From the NCBI GenBank assembly GCA_017514685.1, contig JAFWJN010000036.1, positions 1 to 50,954 of the forward strand: a stretch of 50,954 bases of DNA. Reading direction: 5' to 3'. The DNA is from Clostridia bacterium. Lineage in GTDB: Bacteria; Bacillota; Clostridia; Christensenellales; CAG-138. Below, in pieces: positions 1-8,867 of the stretch (its first letter is position 1; each line of letters opens with the position of its first letter). The notes beneath the pieces were generated by a model. The model was not told the origin of the DNA. It searched no databases and saw only the letters and a list, made by a program, of their open reading frames with translations. The position numbers and the translations under genes are program-made.

Positions 1-83
1 CGGTCTGCAAAGAGATGCATGACCGGGACATCAATGCTGCGAAGAACATATTAAACGAAGGACTGAAAAAGATCAGTTCCTGA
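1..83 (+). CDS. tnpB: TnpB (IS200/IS605 OrfB) C-terminal end, partial
   Basis: Reading frame 3 is open from the window edge to a TGA at 81-83. It ends with about 26 residues containing the HDRDINAAKNIL signature, the conserved C-terminal tail of TnpB proteins, which supplies the last RuvC aspartate (the D of RDINAA). TnpB is an RNA-guided DNA nuclease carried by IS200/IS605 and IS607 elements and an ancestor of Cas12. Only the tail is visible, so whether the full gene is intact, or has a TnpA partner upstream, cannot be seen. Confidence 0.85.
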   Translation, partial: VCKEMHDRDINAAKNILNEGLKKISS

Positions 84-216
84 GAGACCATAGGAAACGT
101 AGGGCCGGGCGAGCCCGAACGGAAACGCCTGTGGAGACCGTATAAGACTTCCCTATGGAAGCAGTGATCGATGAAGCAGGAATCCCCCATCTTCTAAAGT
201 GGTGGGAGAACGTCAA
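1..216 (+). mobile_element. right end of an IS200/IS605-type element
   Basis: The TnpB tail is followed by about 130 bases without a gene. These contain GAAGCAGGAATCCCCC near 173-188 and a GGTGGGAG segment near 201-208, closing in GTCAA at 212-216. This layout is typical of the right end of IS605-group elements downstream of tnpB, which end in a subterminal hairpin and make no target duplication. The exact boundary at 216 is inferred. The left end lies outside the window. The element sits about 48 bases beyond the stop codon of the neighbouring leftward hydrolase gene and does not interrupt it. Confidence 0.65.
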
Positions 217-236
217 AGTCCGTGTTTTCAGGTGAT
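84..236 (+). ncRNA. predicted TnpB omega-RNA (reRNA) 3' part with guide
   Basis: In IS605-type elements the tnpB 3' end and the element's right end are transcribed as the omega-RNA, and the first 15-20 bases outside the right end act as guide. Here the scaffold would run to about 216 and the guide would start AGTCCGTGTTTTCAGG at 217-232. The hairpin-forming CCCCCATC and GGTGGGAG segments fit the scaffold. The assignment rests on position and family knowledge; transcription is not shown. Confidence 0.5.
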
Positions 237-264
237 GGGATTGGAGATTCGAAAAAGCGGTTTC

Positions 265-1164
265 TCAGGAACACTTCTGTTCCAGAAACTGTTCGAAAGC
301 AGGAAGCCACCAGAGAAGATAGCCTGCTTTCCGTGGATGCACGGGATCGCGCATCAGATAGGCATAATCGGTCTCGGATACGAGGGCGTTGAAGGCTTCG
401 TCATGATAGAGATCGAGAACGGAAACATCGTAGCCTTCTATTTTGTTCCACTTTTCCGAGGCATCGAGCGCGAGAGCAACCAGTCGGGCGTAATCGGATC
501 CGGCGGGGTCGTTGTTGGAGCGCTCGCCTTCGTCTCCGAAATAGGACCCGGAGTAAAAGATGATCGGGCAATGCCAGGCATCATGGACATAGCGGATGAT
601 GAACTCGATCGCTCCCGCGGTTGTGGAAAGATCGAACGCTTCGGGATCGGTTACGTCTGGACCCGTCAGCGCACCGGTCTGCGACAGATTGGAGGCCTTT
701 GCATCATTGGTTGAGATCTGGCAGATGAAGGCGTCGATTCCGGCATTTTTGTCGAATTTCTCGCTTGATAAAAGCCGGTTCACATAAGAAGTTTCCGGCT
801 TCGTTTCACCGGTCATCAGAGTCGTTCCGGACATCGCCTCAACGACCGACGTCACACCGTCTTTCACTGCCATGAAATGCGCCATGGACTGGCCGTTCGA
901 ACCCGCGCCGTAAGTAACGGAGGAACCGAGCCAGTAGACCGTTTTGCCGGACAGCGGGGAAGACGGATCCGGCGTGACATGGGATTTGTCATAGATCATA
1001 TCGTTTCCGTCCTTGCCGATCAGTTCAAAAGCAATCTTTCCAGTGGACGGCTCTCCGTGCGGCTGCTCCGTCGGAGCGGGATCTGACGCGGCCTGGGGTG
1101 ACGCGCATGCGCAGAAGAGCAGCACAGCGCCCAGCAGTGCGGCACAATACCGCTTCAAACTCAT
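265..1164 (-). CDS. SGNH/GDSL-family hydrolase, lipoprotein
   Basis: A 299-residue predicted lipoprotein with a hydrophobic signal ending FCAC (lipid-modified Cys about 20). The rest is one SGNH hydrolase domain: block I WLGSS (nucleophile Ser about 82), a STND block near the middle, and DPVH at about 273-276 supplying the catalytic Asp and His. Such enzymes usually remove acyl groups from glycans or other esters, so an extracellular deacetylase role is plausible but unproven. The start chosen is the ATG at 1164, which overlaps the upstream stop as ATGA and has GGAGG seven bases before it, rather than the longer frame from 1203. It is the last gene of the leftward GH3 operon and a paralogue of the gene before it. 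Confidence 0.85.
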   Translation of the reverse strand: MSLKRYCAALLGAVLLFCACASPQAASDPAPTEQPHGEPSTGKIAFELIGKDGNDMIYDKSHVTPDPSSPLSGKTVYWLGSSVTYGAGSNGQSMAHFMAVKDGVTSVVEAMSGTTLMTGETKPETSYVNRLLSSEKFDKNAGIDAFICQISTNDAKASNLSQTGALTGPDVTDPEAFDLSTTAGAIEFIIRYVHDAWHCPIIFYSGSYFGDEGERSNNDPAGSDYARLVALALDASEKWNKIEGYDVSVLDLYHDEAFNALVSETDYAYLMRDPVHPRKAGYLLWWLPAFEQFLEQKCS

Positions 1165-2168
1165 TTCAGGCCTCCCAGTACTTCCTCGAATTTCGGTGTC
1201 CACCAGTCACGGTAGCCCGCGCGGGTCGGATGGACGTTGTCACCCATATACAGATTCTTCTGTTCGGCGGTGATATTGTTGAATGCTTCGTCCCGGTAAA
1301 GGTCGATCACTCCGATGTCCCACTTGGCGATTACTTTATCCATCAGCGCGATTTCCTTTTCGTAGGTCTCGTTCTGAAAATTGCTGTTGGTATAGAACAG
1401 GACCGGGCAGTTCCACTTCTGCTGCGCTTTGCAGACGATATATTCCATCGCGCCGGCAGTGGTAGTGACATCGAAATCTTTGGGATCCCGTACGTCGTCC
1501 GCGGTTACATCCCCGAACTGATCCGCGAATTTCAGATCGTTCGTGGACAGCTGGCAGATAAACGCGTCAAGTTGCTCGGGACAGTCTTCCCTCTGAAGGA
1601 ATGCGTCGAAGCGCTTCACATAGCTTTTGTCGCTGTTGTCCAGGAGCGGTGTTCCGGAGACCGCTTCCTTGATGCAGGTGCAGTTGTTTCTTTTTGCGAG
1701 GAAGTCAGCCATAGACTGACCATCGGAATGCTCTCCGCGCGTGACGGATGAGCCGAGCCAGAAATAGGTTTTTCCTGCAAGAGGAGAAGAAGCAAGAGGC
1801 TCAGTGTTCTCAAGATCATATTCGGGACGGTTGCCCGCGCGGATGATGTCGAGGTTCAGAACAACGGTCTGCCCGCCGTAAGAGAACTTGACTTTGTAGC
1901 CCTTTGCGGTAAGAGGGGTGGTCGCTTCGTATTCGTAAGCGACACCTTCCTGAATACTGCCGTCAGCGAGGTTTGCATCGATCCGCGTTCCGGCCGGATC
2001 AAAGGTATCACCCTCATAGTAAGTGGTGACATCCGGTTTCACTCCGATCGCAAGACTTTTGACTGCCTTGGGATCTTCCTTCGTGGAGCCTGTGCCGCAT
2101 GCGAGGGCGGAACAGATGAAAAGCATCGCGAAGGCAAGTACGGTAAAGTGCAGAAGTTTCTTTTTCAT
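1161..2168 (-). CDS. SGNH-family hydrolase with Ig-like domain, lipoprotein
   Basis: 335 residues starting at the ATG at 2168, which has AAGGAGG upstream; the longer frame from 2237 lacks a ribosome site. Signal peptide with lipobox ALAC (Cys 24). Residues about 35-105 look like a bacterial Ig-like (Big_3-type) module with a YYEGDTFDPAGTRI pattern. Residues about 125-335 are an SGNH hydrolase with WLGSSVT, LSTND and DNVHPTRAGY motifs carrying the Ser, Asp and His of the active site. The Ig-like module probably serves as spacer or binding domain on the cell surface. It overlaps the next gene by four bases, so the two hydrolases are translationally coupled. Confidence 0.85.
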   Translation of the reverse strand: MKKKLLHFTVLAFAMLFICSALACGTGSTKEDPKAVKSLAIGVKPDVTTYYEGDTFDPAGTRIDANLADGSIQEGVAYEYEATTPLTAKGYKVKFSYGGQTVVLNLDIIRAGNRPEYDLENTEPLASSPLAGKTYFWLGSSVTRGEHSDGQSMADFLAKRNNCTCIKEAVSGTPLLDNSDKSYVKRFDAFLQREDCPEQLDAFICQLSTNDLKFADQFGDVTADDVRDPKDFDVTTTAGAMEYIVCKAQQKWNCPVLFYTNSNFQNETYEKEIALMDKVIAKWDIGVIDLYRDEAFNNITAEQKNLYMGDNVHPTRAGYRDWWTPKFEEVLGGLK

Positions 2169-2196
2169 AGAGATTTCCTCCTTACGTATAAGACAA

Positions 2197-2223
2197 GCGA
2201 CCGCCAGGATTTTTGGCGGTCGC
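2197..2223 (-). other. strong intercistronic hairpin
   Basis: A perfect 9-base inverted repeat (GCGACCGCC / GGCGGTCGC) with a 9-base loop lies between the lipoprotein gene ending at 2239 and the hydrolase gene starting at 2168. On the minus strand it is not followed by a T run, so it is more likely an mRNA stability, processing or partial-attenuation element than a full terminator. Confidence 0.6.
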
Positions 2224-2238
2224 CTGCGGTTGGACAAA

Positions 2239-2904
2239 TTAACCGATCGTGAATGTGCTGTTCGCGGAATCGACGGTCAGCGTCATCGGGGAAACTGCCG
2301 CGTTCTCTACGAAATACAGCGTGTTGAAGTAGTAGAAGAACTTGCCCGGATAGGTTTCCGCGTCGGCTGCGTCTGCGCTGACATCGGTGAACGTGCCGCC
2401 GAAGCGGGTGTAAGCATCGGCCATGCCGGCGACCGGAGTGACCTGCGCATCGACCTTGGTCGGTACTTCAAGCGTGACTTTGCCGCTGTCTACCGTGTAC
2501 TTGCCCGTGAATTTGAGCTCCAGCATCGGGAGATCGGTGCTCATCATGCCCTTGACAGCGTCATTGACATGGTCGATGTCAACATTGATCTTCTTGGTCA
2601 GGGTATAATTGCCGCCGTTCAGCACGAGCGTTGCGGTATAGTACTCCGGGACGCCGGAACCGTCCGCTACGCGGCCGTCCAGCATGCCGAACAGACGGGA
2701 GAACGGGACCTGCGCATCACTGCCGTCCGGACGTTTGTCAGTGCTTTCGATATCGTTTTTAACTTCCTGAGCTGCAAAGTATGTTGCAGAGTCGAGTTTG
2801 ACAGTATAGGTGCCGTCCACTTTTGCACCGCCGCCGCAGGCGACGAGCAGAGCACATGCGGTCAGAACCGCCATCACGAGAGCTACCAGTTTGTTGAATT
2901 TCAT
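2239..2904 (-). CDS. hypothetical lipoprotein with beta-rich domain
   Basis: 221 residues from the ATG at 2904, with GGAGG ahead of it; a frame opening 15 bases earlier is less well placed. The signal peptide ends LVAC (Cys 23). The remainder is beta-strand rich, with phrases such as DGTYTVKLDS and KFTGKYTVDSGKVTLEV resembling the calycin or lipocalin-like repeats of clostridial lipoproteins and, loosely, the duplicated domain in the protein at 13974-15782. It lies 41 bases downstream of the GH3 gene in the same operon. No catalytic motif is visible; a surface ligand-binding role is only a guess. Confidence 0.7.
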   Translation of the reverse strand: MKFNKLVALVMAVLTACALLVACGGGAKVDGTYTVKLDSATYFAAQEVKNDIESTDKRPDGSDAQVPFSRLFGMLDGRVADGSGVPEYYTATLVLNGGNYTLTKKINVDIDHVNDAVKGMMSTDLPMLELKFTGKYTVDSGKVTLEVPTKVDAQVTPVAGMADAYTRFGGTFTDVSADAADAETYPGKFFYYFNTLYFVENAAVSPMTLTVDSANSTFTIG

Positions 2905-2945
2905 GATAATTTCCTCCATTTGTAATTTGTTTTATCAAAAAGTGC

Positions 2946-5900
2946 TTACGCAGCTTTTTTCTTTTTCAGAGACAGGATGACCACCCATGCGAGAGCCGCA
3001 GCAGTCAGAACGCCGAAGCCGATCTGAAGGCCGGTAACAAGTTTCTGCCACCACGGAGTGACCTGAATGATCTTTGTGCCTGCGGAGATGCCGTTCATCG
3101 CGTTGGAATGAACGACCGTGTAGAGAATGCGGTGCATCGCTTCCCGCATGCCCCACGCAACATCCGCGTGTCCGGTGCCCGGACGCGAAGCGTCGAGATC
3201 CTCAGCCTTCATCATACCGTCAACGAGGTTGCCGCCGGAGGTGAGAAGTTTCGGAAGATTCATGTACGGGGACGCGGTGCCGTACCACATGTCAGTGACG
3301 ACGATACCGGTCATTCCGCACTCGTTGCGCAGGAATTCGGTGACCATATCGCGCTGCATGCCGCTCCAGTGCAGTCCCATGCGGTTGAATGCCAGCATGA
3401 CGCCGGACGCGCCCTTCAGAGTCAGGGTTTCACCATTCCGCTCGTAAGTTTTGCCCGCGATCGTGATCGGAAGTTCAAACGCCCGCATGTAGATCTCGCG
3501 GATGGACTGCTCGTTGGCCCATGTGCAGATACCGCGTCTGAGGTCTTCCTGATCGTTGAGACCGATATGCTTGTTGTACACGTACAGACCGTGGCTTTCC
3601 ATGGCGGCGCATTCATAGGCGCAGATCATGCCGGACAGATAGCCGTCCTCGGAATAATACTCAAAGTTGCGTCCGGAGTAAGGGGTGCGCTGAATGTTGG
3701 ATCCCGGTCCGTAAAGACCGTTGTAACCTGCCCAGAGCGCGTCTTCCCCGATCAGATCGCCGACATCGTACATCAGGTCGGTGTTGAATGTGGCTGCCAG
3801 AATGCCGCCCGCGGGATAGCACATTGCCTTTGAGTTCTTGTCCGGATCGCTGTTCTGCGAAGCGAGACCGCGTGCGGAGGTGCTGTATGGCTGCGTCAGA
3901 CCGGAAGGCCCGTTATGATCAAGACATTCCATCTTGTTGATCTTTTCAATGCTTCCGTTACGGCGCATACCGGACGGAATGACGGAGGTGTAATCTTCCC
4001 AGGAAAGCTGATCTAAAAGCTGATCCCATTTTGCGTCGTCGTACGGGATCTCATTGCCGTTTTCGTCAACACGCAGGTCGATCAGGCTCAGAATGTCACC
4101 GTCAACGAACGTATCGTATTTCGGATATTCCAGATCAACGGGTTCAAGCTTCGTTTCGCTCTGGCGGCCGTACTTGTCCTGATCGGCGGTGATGTGATCG
4201 TTCCAGTGCAGAACAGTCGTATCCGCCCAGGACTTCGGAGTCGTGCCTTCCCAGTCGGAACGGCTCATATAGGTTACCGTATCGTCACCGCGATGTTCGT
4301 ATTTGTTCCAGTCTGCGTATTCGAACCGGTTTGTAATGGGGTATCCGGTCGCTGCGGAGGTAGAGTAGGTGTCTTTGTCAAACGCCAGCGCGATCGCGTC
4401 GCAGACGAGCGCTTCGCTGCCTGCCGCGTCCATGCGGCCTTCGGTGTTTTCAGGCGTATAGCCTTTCTTCGCAAGGAAGTTGTTGACGGCGTCATGCGCG
4501 TCTTTTGCAGCTGTCAGATAGTAATCGCCGTCCACGATGACATAGGTGTTGGCGCTGTTCGCGTCATATGCCGCGAACTGACGCTCATAAACCGGGATCG
4601 CCAGCGTTTCGCTCTCGCCGGGGTTCAGAAGCTTTGTCTTGGCAAAGCCGACGAGTTCGGCGGATGCGGCTTCCACGCCATTGGCTTTGTTGTATTCACC
4701 ATAGGGCTTCTGGAGATAGATCTGGACGGTCTCCTTACCCGCGGCGCTGCCGCTGTTGGTGACGGTGACGGAAACGGTATAGACCGTGTCCGCGCCTTCG
4801 CCGCTCTTTTCGACCTGATAGCCGGAATAGTCAAATGAGGAGTAGGATTTGCCGAAGCCGAACGGGAACGAAACGGTCTTGGCATAATCGAACGCGCCGG
4901 CGTTCGGTGTGTTCATGACGTAATCTTCATAACGGCTCTCGGTATAGCGGTAACCGACGTAGATGCCTTCCTGATAGACGACGTAATAGCGGTCCTGCTG
5001 GGGGGAACCGTCCGCGTTGACCGTGTCTGGCGCGCCGGCATACGGTGTGACACCGAAATTGGCGAGCGCCGGGTTCTGATCGTGGGTCCGCCAGAAGGTG
5101 GCGGAAAGTCTGCCAGAAGGATTGACGTTGCCCGCGAGAACATCCGCGACAGCGTACATACCGACCTGGCCGGGGGTACCGATCCAAAGCGCGGCATCGA
5201 TGCCGTACGCTTCGTTATCGACAAAGTCCGCTTCGACCTGGTTTGCAAAGTTCAGAAGGACAACGATCTTTTTGATCGTACCCGCGTCCTTTTCGGCTTT
5301 CAGCCCTGCAAGCAGAGCCTGCTCTTTCGGGGATAGCTTCAGATAATCGCCGTTTACGGTATCGCCCTGCGAGCCGTCCACGTCATCCAGCTTACTCAGA
5401 GCCAGATCGCCGCGCGGCATGTCGCTGCCTTCACCGCCGAGACGGGAGATCACAACGATCGCTGCGTCGCCGTACTTGGAGAAACTTGCGCCGTTCGCGC
5501 TTTTGACCGCGTCCCAGGGCGCTTCGCCGATGCTCTTCGCTCCGGTAACGCCGGGACCGGTCTGCCCGGTCGTGCGCTTATACGCTTCCTGTTCCGGCGC
5601 GGAATACCAGTTCCACAGGTCCTCGTTGACCGTGAACAGGCTGTTGCGTTCGAACGCGGTCTTCCAGGACGGAGCGCTGGAGGTATCCACGTTGCCGCTT
5701 CCGGTGCCGCCGTAAACCGGATCGATCGAAGACATGCCGAAGAATCCGATCTTGCGTTCGCCTTCTGTGAGCGGAAGCGCGTTGTTCTCGTTGCGGAGGA
5801 GCACGATGCCTTCCGCCATAGCTTCCTCGGCCTTTTCGCGGCCGGCGGCCATCAGGGAGGCAAGGCTTGTATAATTCGATTTAAAATACTGCGTGTCCTC

Positions 5901-6431
5901 ATTCGGATCCCCAGTGTGAACCTCAACGGAAGTCGGGGTCTTTAAGAACCCGGAGATCTGAGGAGCGTTTTCGTTCGCGATCACGCCGCCGACGAGCAGC
6001 ACAGCCAGAAGACTTGCGCATACCGAAAGAGCGATCTTCGGGGCAGCACCCTTGAATGGCAGGCTCTTCATCGCGGCGACTGCGTTTACGATCACTGCTG
6101 CCAGGAGAAGAACGATCACGAGGAAGAAAGGAACTTCCCAGGTCGAATCGATGCCGACAAATGCAGCGGAGATATAGGGGTAAAACGCGTAGATTGACAA
6201 TACAAACGCGATCAGACTGCAGACCGCCAGCAGATACGAACCGAAGCGCGGTTTCTTGAACAGCGCCATGGCAGCTGCCAGTACACCGGCGCCGATCAGC
6301 AGCCAGAAAGCAGGCCAGGACATGCTGTTCATGCTTCCGTTCGGCTTGCCATAGAAAACGGCGTACAGAACAGCAGCCAGAATCGCAAGACCGATGCCGA
6401 TCCATGCGAGAAGGGATTTCTTTTCTTTCAT
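2946..6431 (-). CDS. membrane-anchored GH3 glycoside hydrolase, reversed domain order
   Basis: 1161 residues. Five hydrophobic segments occupy about 8-28, 38-58, 66-88, 98-120 and 130-152, followed by a GH3 enzyme in permuted order. The alpha/beta sandwich domain comes first (about 200-560, with GIVLLRNENNALPL). A fibronectin III-like module follows (about 560-640, with GKETVQIYLQKPYGEY). The TIM-barrel domain is last (about 840-1115), with YGPGSNIQRTPYSGRNFEYYSED and IVVTDMW carrying the presumed nucleophile Asp 1047. A final helix at 1131-1155 ends LKKKKAA, so the catalytic part is probably tethered at both ends outside the cell. GH3 enzymes cleave beta-glucosides, beta-xylosides or N-acetylglucosaminides; specificity is not deducible here. 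It heads the leftward operon. Start ATG at 6431 with GGGAGG. Confidence 0.9.
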   Translation of the reverse strand: MKEKKSLLAWIGIGLAILAAVLYAVFYGKPNGSMNSMSWPAFWLLIGAGVLAAAMALFKKPRFGSYLLAVCSLIAFVLSIYAFYPYISAAFVGIDSTWEVPFFLVIVLLLAAVIVNAVAAMKSLPFKGAAPKIALSVCASLLAVLLVGGVIANENAPQISGFLKTPTSVEVHTGDPNEDTQYFKSNYTSLASLMAAGREKAEEAMAEGIVLLRNENNALPLTEGERKIGFFGMSSIDPVYGGTGSGNVDTSSAPSWKTAFERNSLFTVNEDLWNWYSAPEQEAYKRTTGQTGPGVTGAKSIGEAPWDAVKSANGASFSKYGDAAIVVISRLGGEGSDMPRGDLALSKLDDVDGSQGDTVNGDYLKLSPKEQALLAGLKAEKDAGTIKKIVVLLNFANQVEADFVDNEAYGIDAALWIGTPGQVGMYAVADVLAGNVNPSGRLSATFWRTHDQNPALANFGVTPYAGAPDTVNADGSPQQDRYYVVYQEGIYVGYRYTESRYEDYVMNTPNAGAFDYAKTVSFPFGFGKSYSSFDYSGYQVEKSGEGADTVYTVSVTVTNSGSAAGKETVQIYLQKPYGEYNKANGVEAASAELVGFAKTKLLNPGESETLAIPVYERQFAAYDANSANTYVIVDGDYYLTAAKDAHDAVNNFLAKKGYTPENTEGRMDAAGSEALVCDAIALAFDKDTYSTSAATGYPITNRFEYADWNKYEHRGDDTVTYMSRSDWEGTTPKSWADTTVLHWNDHITADQDKYGRQSETKLEPVDLEYPKYDTFVDGDILSLIDLRVDENGNEIPYDDAKWDQLLDQLSWEDYTSVIPSGMRRNGSIEKINKMECLDHNGPSGLTQPYSTSARGLASQNSDPDKNSKAMCYPAGGILAATFNTDLMYDVGDLIGEDALWAGYNGLYGPGSNIQRTPYSGRNFEYYSEDGYLSGMICAYECAAMESHGLYVYNKHIGLNDQEDLRRGICTWANEQSIREIYMRAFELPITIAGKTYERNGETLTLKGASGVMLAFNRMGLHWSGMQRDMVTEFLRNECGMTGIVVTDMWYGTASPYMNLPKLLTSGGNLVDGMMKAEDLDASRPGTGHADVAWGMREAMHRILYTVVHSNAMNGISAGTKIIQVTPWWQKLVTGLQIGFGVLTAAALAWVVILSLKKKKAA

Positions 6432-6481
6432 TCCGGTTACCTCCCGATTGATTTGGAAAAACTCTTTTTCCGTTCGGGCTC

Positions 6482-6537
6482 ATCATAAAGTACATACCCC
6501 GTTTTTACAAACGGTATTACCTATCCTAAAGAACTAT
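6482..6537 (-). promoter_or_regulatory. GH3 operon promoter with candidate LytTR operator
   Basis: On the minus strand TTGTAA (6505-6510) and TATGAT (6482-6487) are separated by 17 bases, a good sigma-A promoter about 50 bases upstream of the GH3 start. Overlapping and just upstream of the -35 box are ACCGTTTGT (6507-6515) and ATAGTTCTT (6529-6537). These are 9-base elements with a 22-base period, like the paired direct repeats bound by LytTR regulators. The first matches the family consensus fully, the second at 7 of 9 positions. Binding is inferred. Confidence 0.6.
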
Positions 6538-6571
6538 TTCCTAAATTAAAACTTCCTTAAGGGAAACCAGA

Positions 6572-6600
6572 TTGAATCGGAATTGCTGAAAAGGTATAAT
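6572..6600 (+). promoter_or_regulatory. promoter for first two-component operon
   Basis: TTGAAT at 6572-6577 and a perfect TATAAT at 6595-6600 with a 17-base spacer, 22 bases upstream of the histidine kinase start. It is divergent from the GH3 promoter in the same intergenic region. Confidence 0.75.
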
Positions 6601-6622
6601 GGAATTGGAAAAGGAGCATATC

Positions 6623-7939
6623 ATGGCGGAAAAAGTTCTGTATCAGATTATTATCAATTTGAATATTACCTGTCAGCTTCTGCTGTCGGCGCTGATTTTT
6701 TATCTGCCTTTGCAGCGCAAGCGGTATTTCGCATTGTGGCTGCTGTTGTCTCTGGTGTGTGACGCGGGACTGCTGGGCATCGCCGTGCTGATTCGCGTAC
6801 AGTGGAATGTTCTGGCGACCCGGTTTATCATGCGGGCACTGCAGTTTTCGGTCCCCTTGGTAATTGTTCTGCTGTGTTACGATGACAGTATCTATGTAAA
6901 ACTGAAAACATGGTGTGCAAGCGTCGCGGCGATGGAGGCGGCTGCGGCATTGTTTGCGTTTATTCTTGCGTTGTGCAGAGTGGATGAACGGGTAACAATT
7001 TCATTCCGGAACACGACCGATCTGAAGTGGTTCGACTGGGGTATCTATTATCTGATTCATCTGATTATTTATATAGGGATTTATCTGATCTGCGGCCGCA
7101 AAAAACCGGAGGAACTTGACCGTTCGGGAAAAAGCAGCACTTTGCTGCTGGCGTTCGGCTGCCTGCTGTTTTTGACGATCCCTGACTGCATTTCCAATGA
7201 ATACCGGTTTGCAAGCTATCCGCTGTTTCTGGTGAACCGCGTGTACCTTCTGGCTCTTGCCGCGTTTATCCTTGCAATCTGTACAAGCATTGAATTTCAG
7301 AGCCGGTACCGTACGGACATGGAAATCCTCGATCAGGTTCTGGTCGAGGAGCGGAAGCAGTACCAGCAGATGAAAGAGAATATGGATATGATCAATGTGC
7401 GCTGCCATGACCTGAAACATCAGCTGGATGACTTTTCAGGGAAGCTGACCGACCGGGAGATCGAATCCCTGCAGGATGCGATGGACTTTTACGACAGCAA
7501 CATCAAGACAGGCAGCGAAGTTCTGGATGTGGTTCTGCATATGCATCAGCTGGTTTGTAAACCTGAAGGAATCGAGCTGACCTGCCTTGCCGATGGAGCA
7601 TGCCTGTCATTTGTACGGACGCGTCATCTTTATTCGCTTCTCAATAATGCAATCGGCAACGCGATCGAAGCCGTCCGGAAACTGGAGGAGCCGGGTATGA
7701 AAACGATCTCGGTTACAGTCGCGCGGGAAAGAAAGAATGCGGTGATTGAGGTGACCAATTTCTTTGACGGCAAACCGATCCGCCCGGGAGGCACTTCAAA
7801 AGCCGATCACAGCCGGCACGGCTTCGGGACCATGTCGATGCGTTATATCGCGGAATCTTATGGCGGAAGCATCTGTTCGACCATTGACGGAAGGCTGTAC
7901 TCTCTGCGCATCACTTTGCCGATCCCGGAAAAATTGTAA
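6623..7939 (+). CDS. GHKL-family sensor histidine kinase (AgrC-like)
   Basis: 438 residues from the ATG at 6623, which has AAGGAG upstream; an ATG eight codons earlier sits almost on the promoter and is rejected. The N-terminal half has about six membrane helices without a large outside domain. A short coiled-coil follows, then a dimerisation/phosphoacceptor motif RCHDLKHQ (His 262) and a GHKL ATPase domain with an N-box (NNAIGNAIEAV) and a glycine-rich box (HGFGTMSM). This is the architecture of peptide-sensing AgrC/ComD-type kinases. It lies 92 bases upstream of its LytTR partner and is divergent from the membrane GH3 gene, its likely target. Confidence 0.88.
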   Translation: MAEKVLYQIIINLNITCQLLLSALIFYLPLQRKRYFALWLLLSLVCDAGLLGIAVLIRVQWNVLATRFIMRALQFSVPLVIVLLCYDDSIYVKLKTWCASVAAMEAAAALFAFILALCRVDERVTISFRNTTDLKWFDWGIYYLIHLIIYIGIYLICGRKKPEELDRSGKSSTLLLAFGCLLFLTIPDCISNEYRFASYPLFLVNRVYLLALAAFILAICTSIEFQSRYRTDMEILDQVLVEERKQYQQMKENMDMINVRCHDLKHQLDDFSGKLTDREIESLQDAMDFYDSNIKTGSEVLDVVLHMHQLVCKPEGIELTCLADGACLSFVRTRHLYSLLNNAIGNAIEAVRKLEEPGMKTISVTVARERKNAVIEVTNFFDGKPIRPGGTSKADHSRHGFGTMSMRYIAESYGGSICSTIDGRLYSLRITLPIPEKL

Positions 7940-8031
7940 GTTACGCGATCTGGTTTTAGGTTATGCAAATTCGGTTTTCAATCGGACCGTGATTTGTTAA
8001 GATGCAGGCAGATGGAAAGGGGGGAACGCAC

Positions 8032-8742
8032 ATGACAGTTCATATTGCGATTGTTGAAGACGAAGTGATTCCGCGGGACACGCTGCTCGCCTATCTGAAA
8101 CGATTCGAGGGTGAAAATGATGTGACGTTTTCCATTGATACTTTTCATTCACCGGTCATGCTTCTGGAAAACTATAAGCCGAAGTACGATATTATCTTCA
8201 TGGATATTCAGATGCCGGATATGAACGGTATGGAAGCAGCACGCCGGCTCCGGACGGTCGATCAGCAGGTTATCCTGATCTTTGTCACAAATCTGACACA
8301 GTACGCGATTGCAGGCTATGAAGTCTCGGCTATGGATTATATTCTGAAACCGGTGCAGTATTACAGCTTTGCGATGAAACTGACAAAGGCAATCTGGCGG
8401 CTCGGTGGACAGAACGATGATTCAATCAACGTCACGACTGATACCGGTTCGGCGCGCATCAAACTCAAGGATATATTCTATGTCGAAGTGCGCGGTCATA
8501 TGCTGACCTATCATACTCATGAAGGAAGCTACTATGGATTCGGTTCGCTCATAAGCCAGGAAGACAAACTCCGGGAAAAAGGGTTTGTCCGCTGCAACAG
8601 CTGTTATCTGGTCAATCTCGAATATGTCGGCAGCGTCAAGGGCTATACCCTCACACTGAAAAACGGTGAGGAGTTGAAAATCAGCCAGCCGAAAAAGAAG
8701 TCATTTATGCTTGCTGTAAAAGAATATCACGGTGAAGAATAA
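8032..8742 (+). CDS. LytTR-family response regulator
   Basis: 236 residues from the ATG at 8032, with GGAAAGGGGGG before it; an ATG at 8002 is rejected for lack of a ribosome site. Residues 1-120 form a receiver domain with acidic pocket residues (VEDE), phosphoacceptor Asp 58 in FMDIQMPD, and the conserved Thr and Lys (FVTN, ILKP). Residues about 135-235 are a LytTR DNA-binding domain (DIFYVEVRGHMLTYHT, RCNSCYLVNLEYV). LytTR proteins bind paired direct repeats about two helical turns apart, as proposed at 6507-6537. It is followed by an intrinsic terminator. Confidence 0.92.
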   Translation: MTVHIAIVEDEVIPRDTLLAYLKRFEGENDVTFSIDTFHSPVMLLENYKPKYDIIFMDIQMPDMNGMEAARRLRTVDQQVILIFVTNLTQYAIAGYEVSAMDYILKPVQYYSFAMKLTKAIWRLGGQNDDSINVTTDTGSARIKLKDIFYVEVRGHMLTYHTHEGSYYGFGSLISQEDKLREKGFVRCNSCYLVNLEYVGSVKGYTLTLKNGEELKISQPKKKSFMLAVKEYHGEE

Positions 8743-8773
8743 GCCGTTTTCTTCATTTTCATTTTTCTAGAAT

Positions 8774-8805
8774 TGCACTCCTAAAAAATAGGAGCGCATT
8801 TTTTT
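8774..8805 (+). terminator. intrinsic terminator after response regulator
   Basis: A stem of TGC-A-CTCCTA with TAGGAG-C-GCA (one internal mismatch) and an A-rich loop is followed by seven T, 32 bases beyond the regulator's stop codon. Confidence 0.8.
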
Positions 8806-8867
8806 GCTCTTGTTTTGCCTGAGAGGCCGGCAAGGTATGGGGTCTTCCTTCTTTGATCCGTTTCCAG

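Noticed and set aside
7950-7979. Two GGTTTT elements 21 bases apart upstream of the first response regulator, as a LytTR site
   Set aside because: Spacing fits, but the 9-base units agree with each other at only six positions and fit the LytTR consensus poorly. Not enough to list as a site.
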